A stretch of 64,000 bases of DNA from contig JANXOM010000160.1 in NCBI GenBank assembly GCA_025353585.1, positions 1 through 64,000 of the forward strand. The letters run 5' to 3'. Positions 47,020 through 55,593 of the stretch are shown here, one piece after another. The notes beneath the pieces were generated by a model, which searched no databases, had not been told where the DNA came from, and was given only the letters and a program-made list of their open reading frames with translations. The translations under genes were made by a program, and so were the position numbers. Position 1 is the first letter of the stretch, and each line of letters begins with the position of its first letter. The stretch is from Deltaproteobacteria bacterium (GTDB lineage: Bacteria; Myxococcota_A; Polyangia; Haliangiales; Haliangiaceae).

Positions 47020-49022
47020 CGGCAGCCCGCGTGGCGCGCGTGGCCCGCGTGCTTCGGGGCGCGGCGGTGGCCGGGCTGCTGCCGCTCGTGATCGTGCTGC
47101 ACGCGACGGTCGTGGCCGTGCTCGCGACGCCGTTCGATCGCACCGCGCTCGACCGCGGGAGCGCGCCGCTCGTGCTGGTCGACGTGCGCGGCGAGGAGCT
47201 CGCGCGGCTGCCGGCGGAGGGCGCGGATCGCACGCAATGGACGGCGCTCGGCGAGCTGCCCGCGGTGGGCGTGTCGGCGGTCGTCGAGGCGGAGGACCAG
47301 GGCTTCTGGGAGCACCGCGGCGTGGACAGCACGGGCATCGCGCGGGCGCTGTGGCTCGACGCACGCGGCGGCCGCTTCGGCGGCTCGACGCTGACGATGC
47401 AGCTCGCGCGCATGCTGCTCGGCGCGACGAACACGCGCACGCCGGCGACCAAGGTGCGCGAGGTGCTGCTGGCGCTGCGGATCGAGCGCGCGACGGACAA
47501 GCGCACGATCCTCGAGCAGTGGCTGAACCGCGCGTACTTCGGCAACGGCGCGTACGGCTACGAGGCGGCGGCGCGGCTCTACTTCGGGCGGCCGGCGCGG
47601 GCGCTCGCGCCGGGCGAGGCCGTGCTGCTCGCGGTGCTGCCGCGGGCCCCGAGCGGCTACGACCCGCTGACGCACCTGGACGCGGCCATCGCGCGGCGCG
47701 ACCGCGTGCTCGAGCTGCTCGTCGAGCGGGGCGTGATGACGGCGGCGGCGGCGGCCGACGCGCGGGCGCAGCCGATCGCGGTCGCGCGCCACGGAGCCCC
47801 TCCGGCGGCGCCGCAGTTCGTGGCGTGGGCGCTCGCCCAGCTGCCCGCGGAGGTCCGCCACGCGGGCGGGACGGTGCGCACGACGCTGGATCTGCGGCTG
47901 CAGCGCGGACTCGAGGCGCGCGTGGCCGCGCAGGTGGCGCAGCTCGGCGACAAGGGCCTCGCGCAGGCGGGCATGGTCGTCCTCGACGCGCAGACGACCG
48001 AGGTCCGCGCGCTCGTCGGGTCCGTCGGCGATTCGGCCATCGACATCGTGACGCGGCGACGGAACCCGGGCTCGGCGCTCAAGCCGTTCGTCTACGCGAC
48101 GGCGATCGAGCGCGGCGCGTCGCCGGCGAGCATCGCGTGGGATACGCGCGACACGAGCGCGGACTACTTCGCCCCGACGGGCGGCGTGGAGCACGGGCCG
48201 GTGCGCTACCGGACGGCGCTGGCGAGCTCGTACAACTTCGCGGCGGTGAGCGTGCTCGAGCAGGTGGGCATCGCGCACGTGATGACGGCGCTGCACGCGG
48301 CGGGCGTCGCGGAGCTGCCGGGCGTGCCGAGCGACTACGGGCTGCGGCTCGCGCTCGGCGCGGCGAAGGTGCGGCTGCTCGACCTGACGGCCGGGTACGG
48401 CTTCCTCGTGCGCGGCGGCCGGGTCGGCACGCCGCGGGGCATCACGGGCGTGGTGCGGCCGGACGGCCAGCGCTGGACGCCGGCGGTGGCGGCGGAGACG
48501 CAGGTCTTCTCGCCGCAGACGTCGTGGCTGGTGATGGACATGCTGAGCGATCCGGAGGCGCGGCGCCCGGGGTTCGGCATGGAGCTGCCGTTCGATCTGC
48601 CGTTCCCGATCGCGGCGAAGACGGGGACGGCGCGCGGGTTCGCGGACACGTGGGCCGTGGGCGCGACGCGCGAGTACATCGTGGGCGCGTGGGCCGGCAC
48701 GTTCGACGGCACCGCGACGCACGGGCTCGTCGGGATGGACGCGGCGGCGCCCCTGGTGCGCGCGGGGATGCTCGCGGTGGCGGGCGGCAAGAAGCTGACG
48801 CTGCCGGCGCGACCGGACGGCGTCGTCGATGTGGAGGTGTGCGCTGACAGCGGGCTGGCGCCGGGCCCGCGCTGCCCGCACGTGCACGACTACATGGCCG
48901 CGGGCCACGCGGCGCTCGCGCCGTGCAGCTGGCACGACGCGCTCGGCGTGCTCGCGTACCCGGTGGCGCGAGCCCGGGGCTGGCTGGCGCGCGCGACCGC
49001 GCGGACGGGGCCCCACGAGTGA
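47016..49022 (+). CDS. pbpC: Penicillin-binding protein 1C (glycosyltransferase/transpeptidase)
   Basis: 668 residues. One N-terminal membrane helix, GT51 domain with EAEDQGFWEHRGVD and GGSTLTMQLARMLLG, transpeptidase with catalytic Ser in RNPGSALKPFVYA (SxxK), SSYN (SxN) and AAKTGTARGFADTW (KTG). After the VCADSGLAPGPRCPHV region typical of PBP1C only about 40 residues remain, so the usual C-terminal BiPBP_C domain is missing (E. coli PbpC is about 770 residues). Translationally coupled to the macroglobulin gene. Synthesises or repairs peptidoglycan at the inner membrane. Confidence 0.93.
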   Translation: MTAARVARVARVLRGAAVAGLLPLVIVLHATVVAVLATPFDRTALDRGSAPLVLVDVRGEELARLPAEGADRTQWTALGELPAVGVSAVVEAEDQGFWEHRGVDSTGIARALWLDARGGRFGGSTLTMQLARMLLGATNTRTPATKVREVLLALRIERATDKRTILEQWLNRAYFGNGAYGYEAAARLYFGRPARALAPGEAVLLAVLPRAPSGYDPLTHLDAAIARRDRVLELLVERGVMTAAAAADARAQPIAVARHGAPPAAPQFVAWALAQLPAEVRHAGGTVRTTLDLRLQRGLEARVAAQVAQLGDKGLAQAGMVVLDAQTTEVRALVGSVGDSAIDIVTRRRNPGSALKPFVYATAIERGASPASIAWDTRDTSADYFAPTGGVEHGPVRYRTALASSYNFAAVSVLEQVGIAHVMTALHAAGVAELPGVPSDYGLRLALGAAKVRLLDLTAGYGFLVRGGRVGTPRGITGVVRPDGQRWTPAVAAETQVFSPQTSWLVMDMLSDPEARRPGFGMELPFDLPFPIAAKTGTARGFADTWAVGATREYIVGAWAGTFDGTATHGLVGMDAAAPLVRAGMLAVAGGKKLTLPARPDGVVDVEVCADSGLAPGPRCPHVHDYMAAGHAALAPCSWHDALGVLAYPVARARGWLARATARTGPHE

Positions 49023-49122
49023 TGCGAGCGGTCTGGTCGACAGGTCGGGCGAATTGCCACAGCGTCCACCGGACGCGCAGGTAGTGTCACCGCGGGTCCC
49101 GCAGCGGAGCTAGGCTCGGGCC

Positions 49123-50415
49123 GTGCGACGCCGTGACGTTCTCAAAGCGCTGGCGGTCGTCCCGGCGGCGGGCTGGCTGGTCGCCTGCGGCGACAACGTG
49201 AGCGCGGACCCGGCGGACTCCGCGTCCGCCGTGTTCGAGATCGCGTCGGATCGGTTCATCGTGTGGATCTGGGCGGTGACACGCGGCGCGGCGGTCGCGC
49301 GCGTGAGCTCGGCCGATGGAGTCGCCGCCGAACAGGTCGTCGTCCTGACCGGGGCCGCAGGGATCGGCGTCGCCGACATCAGGGGCCTGGCCCCGGACCG
49401 GGACTATACGGTCGAGATCGAGCTGGAGTCGGGTGTCGTGCTCGGCCCTCACCGGGTTCGCACCGCGCCCCCCGACGACATGCCCTCTGTCGTCCGGTTC
49501 GCCGTGTCGGCGGACTACGATCCGTCCGCGCCGCAGTTCGCGAGCAACGTCCTCGACGGGGTCATCGCCACGCAGCCGGCGTTCTTCGTCTCGATCGGCG
49601 ACTTCCCGTATACCGACAACGGCCCCGTCGCGGTGACCCTGAACGAGTATCGGCAGCGCCACCTGGACGCGCGCACGCATCCGCCGATTCGCGCGTTGCA
49701 TCGAGCTTGTGGCTGCTATTCGATCTACGACGATCACGAGTTCCTGAACAACTGGGATGCGACCTACGCCGCGGCCAAGCCGCAGCGACTCGCCGCGGCC
49801 ATGCAAGCCTGGGACGATTTTTTTCCGCTCCGCGACGCCCCTCCCGCCGTCAGATATCGCCGCTGGCGATGGGGGGCGCACGTCGAGTGCTTCCTGCTCG
49901 ATTGCCGACGATTCCGGAGCGCGGATGCGGCGGCCGATGACGCGAGCAAGACGATGCTGGGCGCCACGCAGCTCGCGTGGTTCCTGGCCGCCCTCAGCGC
50001 GTCGACAGCGACGTTCAAGATCGTATTCACGACCATCCCCCTCGACTACAGCGCGAATAATAGTGACGACTGGACGAGCTTCACGTTCGAGCGACAGCTC
50101 ATCTTTGATCATCTGCTCCAGTCCGGGATTGCCGGTGTTCTCTTCATCTCTGGCGATCAGCACTGGTTCGCCTCGCAGTCGCACGCGTACGGCATCCGCG
50201 AGGTTCAGGTCGGGCCGCTGCGCCGCGGGCTCGGCCGACCGCCGCCACCTGTGCCGGCCGTCAAGTTCCGCTACGTCGGCTTCAACGCGGGCATCGTCGA
50301 CGTTCGGGCGACCGAGCTGACCGTCTCCGGGGTCGGTCCTGATGGCAGCGTCTTTTACACCGAGACCCTCTCGCTCGAAGATCTGACTCCGCGGCGCTCC
50401 CCCGACAGGTTGTGA
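49123..50415 (+). CDS. PhoD-like metallophosphatase, Tat-exported
   Basis: 430 residues. Twin-arginine signal MRRRDVLKALAVVPAAGW followed by LVACGD, which could also be lipidated. A Fn3-like N-domain (residues about 35-115) is followed by a metallophosphatase core: SIGDFPYTDNGP, the YDDHEFLNNWD metal site and FISGDQHWF. The overall match is to the PhoD/alkaline phosphatase D family (phosphodiester or phosphomonoester hydrolysis, metal-dependent). Start GTG 49123. The gene contains more AT-rich runs (TTTTTT, AATAATAG) than neighbours, a weak hint of different codon history. Confidence 0.82.
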   Translation: MRRRDVLKALAVVPAAGWLVACGDNVSADPADSASAVFEIASDRFIVWIWAVTRGAAVARVSSADGVAAEQVVVLTGAAGIGVADIRGLAPDRDYTVEIELESGVVLGPHRVRTAPPDDMPSVVRFAVSADYDPSAPQFASNVLDGVIATQPAFFVSIGDFPYTDNGPVAVTLNEYRQRHLDARTHPPIRALHRACGCYSIYDDHEFLNNWDATYAAAKPQRLAAAMQAWDDFFPLRDAPPAVRYRRWRWGAHVECFLLDCRRFRSADAAADDASKTMLGATQLAWFLAALSASTATFKIVFTTIPLDYSANNSDDWTSFTFERQLIFDHLLQSGIAGVLFISGDQHWFASQSHAYGIREVQVGPLRRGLGRPPPPVPAVKFRYVGFNAGIVDVRATELTVSGVGPDGSVFYTETLSLEDLTPRRSPDRL

Positions 50416-50486
50416 CCGATCGGCTTCGGCGGACGCCACGGGGGGCGCCGCGCTACGGGTCGGTGGTGATCGCCGCGGCGAGCGGG

Positions 50487-51020
50487 TCAGTCGCCTTCGA
50501 CGCGCGCGACGGCCACCTCGATGACGTCATCTCGGTGCAGCCGGCGGTTCGACTTCGCGACGCGTCCGCCCGCGACCGTGACGTTGCCGCCGTCGATCAA
50601 CCGCTGCACGACCGCGCGCGAGAGCTCCGGCACGGCTGACGCGATGATGAGGTCCACGCGCTCGCCGTCGAGGCCGTCGCCGACGACGATCCGGAACCGG
50701 TCGAACACGCCGTCACCGGCGCCCGCGTCCTCGGTCCGCACCGTCGTCGGGCGCGCCGGCGCGGGCGGCACGGCGGCGCGCTCGGTGCCCGCGGGCACCT
50801 GCAGGAAGATCTCGTGCCCGTCGGCGATGCGCAGGGCGATCGTGCCGCGCGGAAAGTTCGTCGTGCCGTACTGGTAGCCCTTGCGGAGCAGGCCGTGCTG
50901 CATGCCGTCGACGTCGAGGCCCTTCATCGCCCCGCGCAGCTCGGCCGTGAGCTCGACGGGCGCTCCCCAGTCGATCTGCAAGAGCCGCGTGGCGCTCGAG
51001 CCGTGGACGATGAACCGCAC
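50487..51020 (-). CDS. S4-domain RNA-binding protein with unknown N-domain
   Basis: 177 residues. The C-terminal ~60 residues form an S4 domain: GERVDLIIASAVPELSRAVV, QRLIDGGNVTVAGGRVAKSN, LHRDDVIEV, as in the N-terminus of RluD-type pseudouridine synthases. There is no pseudouridine synthase catalytic domain. The N-terminal ~110 residues (GAPVELTAELRGAMKGLDVD, NFPRGTIALRIADGHEIFLQ) are not recognised. Start GTG 51020; it lies 23 bases after the stop of the next upstream gene, so the two may be co-transcribed. Confidence 0.7.
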   Translation of the reverse strand: MRFIVHGSSATRLLQIDWGAPVELTAELRGAMKGLDVDGMQHGLLRKGYQYGTTNFPRGTIALRIADGHEIFLQVPAGTERAAVPPAPARPTTVRTEDAGAGDGVFDRFRIVVGDGLDGERVDLIIASAVPELSRAVVQRLIDGGNVTVAGGRVAKSNRRLHRDDVIEVAVARVEGD

Positions 51021-51043
51021 GGGCGCACCCTACACTGAAAGGG

Positions 51044-51847
51044 TCACGCGCGCTGATCGGCCACGCCGCGCGGCGTGAGCGCCGGCGACGCCGCGAGCAG
51101 GCCGTCGACCAAGACCAGCGCCGTCTGCGTCAGATCCGCGAACGCATCGGAGCCGACGACATCGCGCGCGGCCGGGTACACCACGACGAGCGGTCCGATC
51201 AGCTCGATCACCAGGTCGCGCCGGGCCGCGCGCGCGAGCACGCCGGCGAGCCCGCCCGTCATCAGCTCCGCGATCCGCTCGGGCGTGTGGCAGTAGCCGC
51301 GCCAGCCCGCGGGCAGGCCGAGCGCGAGCGGCGTTGTCGGCAGCGCGGGTAGCTCCGCCGGATACGAGCGCGCCATGCCGAAGCCGTCCCGCACCGTCTT
51401 CGACAGCGAGCCGATGCGCTCGATGTGATCGTCGTCGGTCAGGTCGTCACCACCGCCGGCGTGCTTGAACAGCGCGTGCGGGAAGTCGCGGTCCATCTCG
51501 CACGCCACGACGCTCACGACCGGCCCGATCCGGAACGGCGGCTCGACCGGCAGCCACGCCCATTCGCCGCGGCGCTCGCGCAAGGTCTCCATGTCGAACG
51601 CGGTGACGTCGATGTCATGCGTGCCGCGCGCCAGCACGCCGTGCACGACGCGCCGCTCGAAGCCGCCGTCTGCCAGGCACCAGAGCGCCGTCTTCTGCAA
51701 GAGCGGTGAGATGTGCGTCAGGTCGGCGACGGGCGAGAGCCCCGACGCGTTCGCCGCCGTCACCTGCGCCTTGCGGCGGACCATCGTGCGGCTGACGAGC
51801 CAGCTGGCACCGGCCACCATGCCGCCGATGAACCACAGGTCCTTCAC
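51044..51847 (-). CDS. Membrane-anchored hypothetical protein
   Basis: 267 residues from GTG 51847. The track's ORF continues to 52516 through ogt, which is shadow. One N-terminal hydrophobic segment (LWFIGGMVAGASWLVS), then a globular domain with FERRVVHGVLARGTHDIDVT and PPFRIGPVVSVVACEMDRDF. This pattern vaguely recalls membrane proteins that carry a conserved 'HG...FD...' domain, but I cannot name a family. Positioned between ogt and the S4 gene on the same strand. Confidence 0.6.
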   Translation of the reverse strand: MKDLWFIGGMVAGASWLVSRTMVRRKAQVTAANASGLSPVADLTHISPLLQKTALWCLADGGFERRVVHGVLARGTHDIDVTAFDMETLRERRGEWAWLPVEPPFRIGPVVSVVACEMDRDFPHALFKHAGGGDDLTDDDHIERIGSLSKTVRDGFGMARSYPAELPALPTTPLALGLPAGWRGYCHTPERIAELMTGGLAGVLARAARRDLVIELIGPLVVVYPAARDVVGSDAFADLTQTALVLVDGLLAASPALTPRGVADQRA

Positions 51848-51885
51848 CGGCCCACCGTAGCACCTCGCCGGCGAGCGGCTGCGCG

Positions 51886-52380
51886 CTACAGCGCGAGGCT
51901 CGGCTGGTGGCCGAGGGCCCGCGCCTCGTGCGCGAGGAGCCACTTCTTCACGGGCAAGCCGCCGCCGTAGCCGGTGAGCGCGCCCGACGTGCCGATCACC
52001 CGGTGGCACGGCACGAGGATGCTGTGCGGGTTCTTGCCGTTCGCGGCGCCGACGGCGCGGCTGGCGGTCGGTGCGCCGAGCTTGCGCGCGATGTCGACGT
52101 ACGTGCATGTCGCGCCGTACGGGATCGCGGCGAGCGCATCCCACACGCGGCGCTGGAACGCGGTGCCATCGACGGCGAGCGGGACGTCGAAGTCGCGCAG
52201 CGTGCCCGCGAAGTACGCGCGGAGCTGGCGCGCGGTCTCGCCGAGGACGCTCGCCGGCCGCGCGCTGTCGGGCGCCGGCGTGAACCGATCCGGCAGGGAC
52301 ACGGACAGCAGCGCGTCGCCGCGCGCGTCGAGGCGCATCCTGCCGATCGGGCTGTCGACGGTGAGCGTGGTCTGTTGCAA
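51886..52380 (-). CDS. ogt: Methylated-DNA-[protein]-cysteine S-methyltransferase
   Basis: 164 residues. Suicide repair enzyme moving the alkyl group from O6-alkylguanine to its own Cys. The active site is in SILVPCHRVIG, preceded by the DNA-binding helix region DIARKLGAPTASRAVGAANG, with TGYGGGLPVKKWLLAHE at the C-terminus. The N-terminal domain has the IGRMRLDARGDALLSVSLPD start. ATG at 52380. Normal length. ada is excluded because there is no N-terminal regulatory domain. Confidence 0.95.
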   Translation of the reverse strand: MQQTTLTVDSPIGRMRLDARGDALLSVSLPDRFTPAPDSARPASVLGETARQLRAYFAGTLRDFDVPLAVDGTAFQRRVWDALAAIPYGATCTYVDIARKLGAPTASRAVGAANGKNPHSILVPCHRVIGTSGALTGYGGGLPVKKWLLAHEARALGHQPSLAL

Positions 52381-52389
52381 GACCGGAGT

Positions 52390-52563
52390 CTAGGACTCTT
52401 TGGCGCTCGGCGCGGACAGCTCCGCGTCTCCGATCGCGACGACGATCCAGGCGTCCTCCGCGCGGCTCGCGGCGGCGACGAGCTGCGCCCGCGCGCGCGC
52501 GTCCATCGCATCCCACTCCGCGGCCGTCAGCATGAAGCCGGCGATGGCGATGTCACCCTTCAT
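52390..52563 (-). CDS. Small hypothetical protein, 57 residues
   Basis: Reads MKGDIAIAGFMLTAAEWDAM ... and ends in SAPSAKES. Compact amphipathic pattern, no membrane helix or motif. It is 9 bases upstream of ogt on the same strand and its ATG is 27 bases from the divergent HExxH-YkgJ gene. Supported mainly by position and balanced composition; the track's longer ORF (to 53625) is antisense shadow. Confidence 0.5.
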   Translation of the reverse strand: MKGDIAIAGFMLTAAEWDAMDARARAQLVAAASRAEDAWIVVAIGDAELSAPSAKES

Positions 52564-52590
52564 CGTGTCCCAACTTGACGGCTGGTCGCG

Positions 52591-53664
52591 ATGGCGGCAA
52601 GTTTTTGCATCCTGGCCCGCTCGGTTACACATCACTACATCGATCCACTCGCGCAGGTGTGGCTCGCGGCGGCGCGCCGGATCGGGCTCCGCGTGGAGCG
52701 CACGCCGGACGCGTACGCCGCCACCGATGGCCGCGGCACGCTCGCGATCGGGACCGACGCGACGCTCGATGCCGACGACAGCCTCGCGCAGATGATCTTC
52801 CACGAGCTCTGCCACTCGCTCGTCGAGGGCGAGGACTCGTTCCGGGAGGCGGACTGGGGCATGGAAGCCACGGAGCGCGGGGGCCCCGACCACGACTGGC
52901 GCGAGCACGCGTGCCTGCGCGCGCAGTGGGTGCTCGCCGGGCTGTACGGCCTGCGCGGCGTGTTCGCGCCGACGACGGACTTCCGCACGAGCTTCTGGGC
53001 CACGCTCGCCGGCGACGTGCTCGCCGACCGCGCGGACCGGTCGACGCGCGCGGCGATCGTCGCGATCCGCCGCGCCGACCAGCCGCCGTGGGCGCCCGCG
53101 CTGCACGAGGCGCTCGCCGCGACCGCGCGGATCGCGGCGGCCGTCGCGCCGACGGCGCACGCACCGTCCCTGTGGGCGCTCGTGGCGCCCGTGCCCGCGC
53201 TGCACCCGACGCGCTTGCCGGCCGGCGACGCGGACGGCACGTGCGGCTCGTGCGCGTGGCGCGCCTCGATGCGCGGGGCCGAGCGCTGCCGACAGGCGGC
53301 GAACAAGCGCGTCGACCCGGCGTGGCCCGCCTGCGCGCGCTACGAGGCCGCGGCCGCGGTCGACTGCCAGACGTGCGGCGCGTGCTGCCGCGAGGCGTAT
53401 CACTCCGTGGAGGTCGCGCGGCGCGATCCGGCCGTGCGCGCGCGGCCCGACTTCATCGTCGATCGCGGCACGTACCTCGAGGTCCGGCGCTGCGGCGATC
53501 GGTGCAGCGCGCTCGCGGGCGGCCCGCCCGACGCCGCCGATCCGGAGCGCGCGACGCGCTATCACTGCACGATCTACGACGACCGGCCGCGCACCTGCCG
53601 GGACTTCACGCTCGGCTCCGACCACTGCCTCACCGCCCGCCGCCGCGTCGGCCTGTCGCTGTAG
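52591..53664 (+). CDS. HExxH zinc-peptidase-like domain fused to a YkgJ (CxxCxxCC) domain
   Basis: 357 residues. The N-terminal part has MIFHELCHSLVEGEDSF, a HExxH zinc site, followed by an acidic stretch with DWREHACLRAQ. Residues about 225-255 hold a Cys cluster (TCGSCAWRASMRGAERCRQA ... ACARYE). The C-terminal domain is YkgJ-like: CQTCGACCREAYHSVEV ... YHCTIYDDRPRTCRDF, which in the family binds Zn or Fe-S. No signal peptide. The architecture is unusual; function may be a metal-dependent peptidase or maturation factor. Divergent from the 57-residue gene. Confidence 0.75.
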   Translation: MAASFCILARSVTHHYIDPLAQVWLAAARRIGLRVERTPDAYAATDGRGTLAIGTDATLDADDSLAQMIFHELCHSLVEGEDSFREADWGMEATERGGPDHDWREHACLRAQWVLAGLYGLRGVFAPTTDFRTSFWATLAGDVLADRADRSTRAAIVAIRRADQPPWAPALHEALAATARIAAAVAPTAHAPSLWALVAPVPALHPTRLPAGDADGTCGSCAWRASMRGAERCRQAANKRVDPAWPACARYEAAAAVDCQTCGACCREAYHSVEVARRDPAVRARPDFIVDRGTYLEVRRCGDRCSALAGGPPDAADPERATRYHCTIYDDRPRTCRDFTLGSDHCLTARRRVGLSL

Positions 53665-53807
53665 GGCCGACGACGGTCGATGCGTCGCGGTGTCGCCGGC
53701 GCAAACGGCTCCCGACCGCGCCGCTCGCCATCACGCTGACCCCGCCCGCCGGCGCGTCACCGCCGCCGCGGGGAAGACGCCGGTCCCGATGATCGTGCCG
53801 AGCCGCT

Positions 53808-55565
53808 CTAGGCGGGCGGACCGCTGATCCACGCGTCCACGCGCTCCGCGAGGATCGGTAACGTCACCGCGCCCGCGCCGAGCACGACCGCGTGGAACGC
53901 CGGCAGCGCGAACGCCGCGCCGAGCTGCGCCTCCGCGCGCGCCCGGAGCGCCAGGATCTCGAGCTGCCCGACCTTGTACGCGAGCGCCTGCCCCGGCCAC
54001 CCGATGTAGCGGTCGACCTCGTTGACGATGTTCACCTCGGTGAGCGCCGTGTGCTCGCGCATGTACTGCTCGGCCCGCGCGCGCGTCCAGCCGAGCGCGT
54101 GGAGCCCCGTGTCGACGACGAGCCGGGCGCCACGCCACGCCTCGTAGCTCGCCGCGCCGAGGCGATCGAGGTCGCCCGTGTAGAGGCCCATCTCCGCCGC
54201 GAGGCGCTCGGTATACAGCGCCCACCCCTCGACGAACGCCGTCGAGCCGTCGAGCTTGCGGAACGCCGGTAGCGCGCCGAGCTCCATCGCGAGCGCGATC
54301 TGCAGGTGGTGCCCCGGCACCGACTCGTGCCACGTCAGCGCCTCGAGCTCGAAGCGCGGCCGCGTCTCGGGCTGGCTCGTGTTGACGAAGTACTCGCCGG
54401 GCTTGCTGCCGTCGTAGTGCGGCTGGCGGTAGTAGGCGATCGTCGAGTACGGCGCCTCGTAGTCGGGGATCTCGCGCATCACGCAGTCGATCGTGGGCAG
54501 CACCGAGAAGAAGCGCGGCACGGCGGCCTTCGCGCGCTCGAGCTGCCCCTGCGCGGCGGCGAGGATCTGCTCGCGCGTCTCGAAGTAGAGCTCCTTGCCG
54601 CCCGCGCGGAGGTGCGCGATCGTGCCCGCGAGATCCGGCGCGCCGAATAACTTCGCGCCGAGCTCGGCGATGGCGGCGTCGGTCTTGCTGATCTCGGCCA
54701 CCCCGAGCGCGTGCAGCTCCGCCGCGGTCCGCGGGAGCCCGACGTGCCACGCGATCGCGGCGCGATAGCTCGCCTCGGCGTCCGGCAGCCCGGACAGCCC
54801 CTCCTTCTCGGTGCGCGCGGCGGGCAGCAGCTCGGCGCGCATCACGTCGCGCAGGCGGGCGGCGGCGGTCGCGATCTGCGTGGTGACGATCCCGCGCAGC
54901 TCGTCGCGCCGGTGCTCGCGGGCGCCGCCGGGCCACGGGTCGTTCGCCGGCGCCGCCGCCCACGCCGGGTTCGCCATCGGCCAGGTCGCCGGATCCTTCG
55001 CGAGCTCGGTGTCGAGCTGCTCGATCGCGCGCGCGAGCTTGCCCGCCGCGGCCACGCGCTTGCCGGCGAGGCCCGTGCGCAGGCTCGCGATCGCCGCGTC
55101 GAACAGCGCCGCACCCTGCCGCATGCGCGCGAGCACGTTGTCCGCGTCGGCGACGGTCGTCACGGTGTGCGCCTCGACGAGGTACGACAGCTCGCCGAAC
55201 ACGCTGCCGCCGCCCGCGTCCACCGACCACTCGTGGAACCGGCACGCGTCGAGGTCGCGATCCGCCGCGAGCCGCGCGCGCAGGAGCTGCCAGGTCACGC
55301 GATCGCCAGGCGCGAGCGCCGTCCCGTCGAGCGCCTCGAGCCGCGCGAGCACGGCATCCCGCTCGCGGCTCATTCGCGCCAGCGCCTCGGCATCGCGCGG
55401 CGCGAGCTGGTCGTCGTAGCGGTGGTCGCCGAGCGTGGTCGCGTACGTCGGCGCCCAGCGCATCAGCCACTCCCAGTGCTCGGCCACGGCCCGGCGCAGC
55501 GCCGCGTCGGTGACCCCCGCGACCGCGTCGGAGGCGAGCGGCGAAACGCGCGGCGTGGGGGGCAT
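53808..55565 (-). CDS. DUF885 family zinc metallopeptidase
   Basis: 585 residues. The zinc site is WHESVPGHHLQIALA (HExxPGHH), with downstream FVEGWALYTERLAAEMG and IGWPGQALAYKVGQLEI. The N-terminal half is helical with RALDPDLA-like repeats. No clear signal peptide (MPPTPRVSPLASDAV), so it may be cytoplasmic, though many relatives are exported. ATG at 55565. The divergent gene starts only 28 bases away. Substrate unknown. Confidence 0.9.
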   Translation of the reverse strand: MPPTPRVSPLASDAVAGVTDAALRRAVAEHWEWLMRWAPTYATTLGDHRYDDQLAPRDAEALARMSRERDAVLARLEALDGTALAPGDRVTWQLLRARLAADRDLDACRFHEWSVDAGGGSVFGELSYLVEAHTVTTVADADNVLARMRQGAALFDAAIASLRTGLAGKRVAAAGKLARAIEQLDTELAKDPATWPMANPAWAAAPANDPWPGGAREHRRDELRGIVTTQIATAAARLRDVMRAELLPAARTEKEGLSGLPDAEASYRAAIAWHVGLPRTAAELHALGVAEISKTDAAIAELGAKLFGAPDLAGTIAHLRAGGKELYFETREQILAAAQGQLERAKAAVPRFFSVLPTIDCVMREIPDYEAPYSTIAYYRQPHYDGSKPGEYFVNTSQPETRPRFELEALTWHESVPGHHLQIALAMELGALPAFRKLDGSTAFVEGWALYTERLAAEMGLYTGDLDRLGAASYEAWRGARLVVDTGLHALGWTRARAEQYMREHTALTEVNIVNEVDRYIGWPGQALAYKVGQLEILALRARAEAQLGAAFALPAFHAVVLGAGAVTLPILAERVDAWISGPPA

Positions 55566-55593
55566 GAGGTGCGGCGGAGTATATGCTGCCGCC

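Noticed and set aside
41368-47364. Minus-strand ORF of 1998 residues antisense to the macroglobulin gene
   Set aside because: Low-complexity Arg/Val/Asp composition and no motif; the plus strand holds a full alpha-2-macroglobulin with an intact thioester.
53731-53807. Minus-strand fragment reading LGTIIGTGVFPAAAVT, like the start of an amino-acid permease
   Set aside because: Only ~15 residues resemble the motif and nothing follows; it could be a decayed remnant but chance is as likely.
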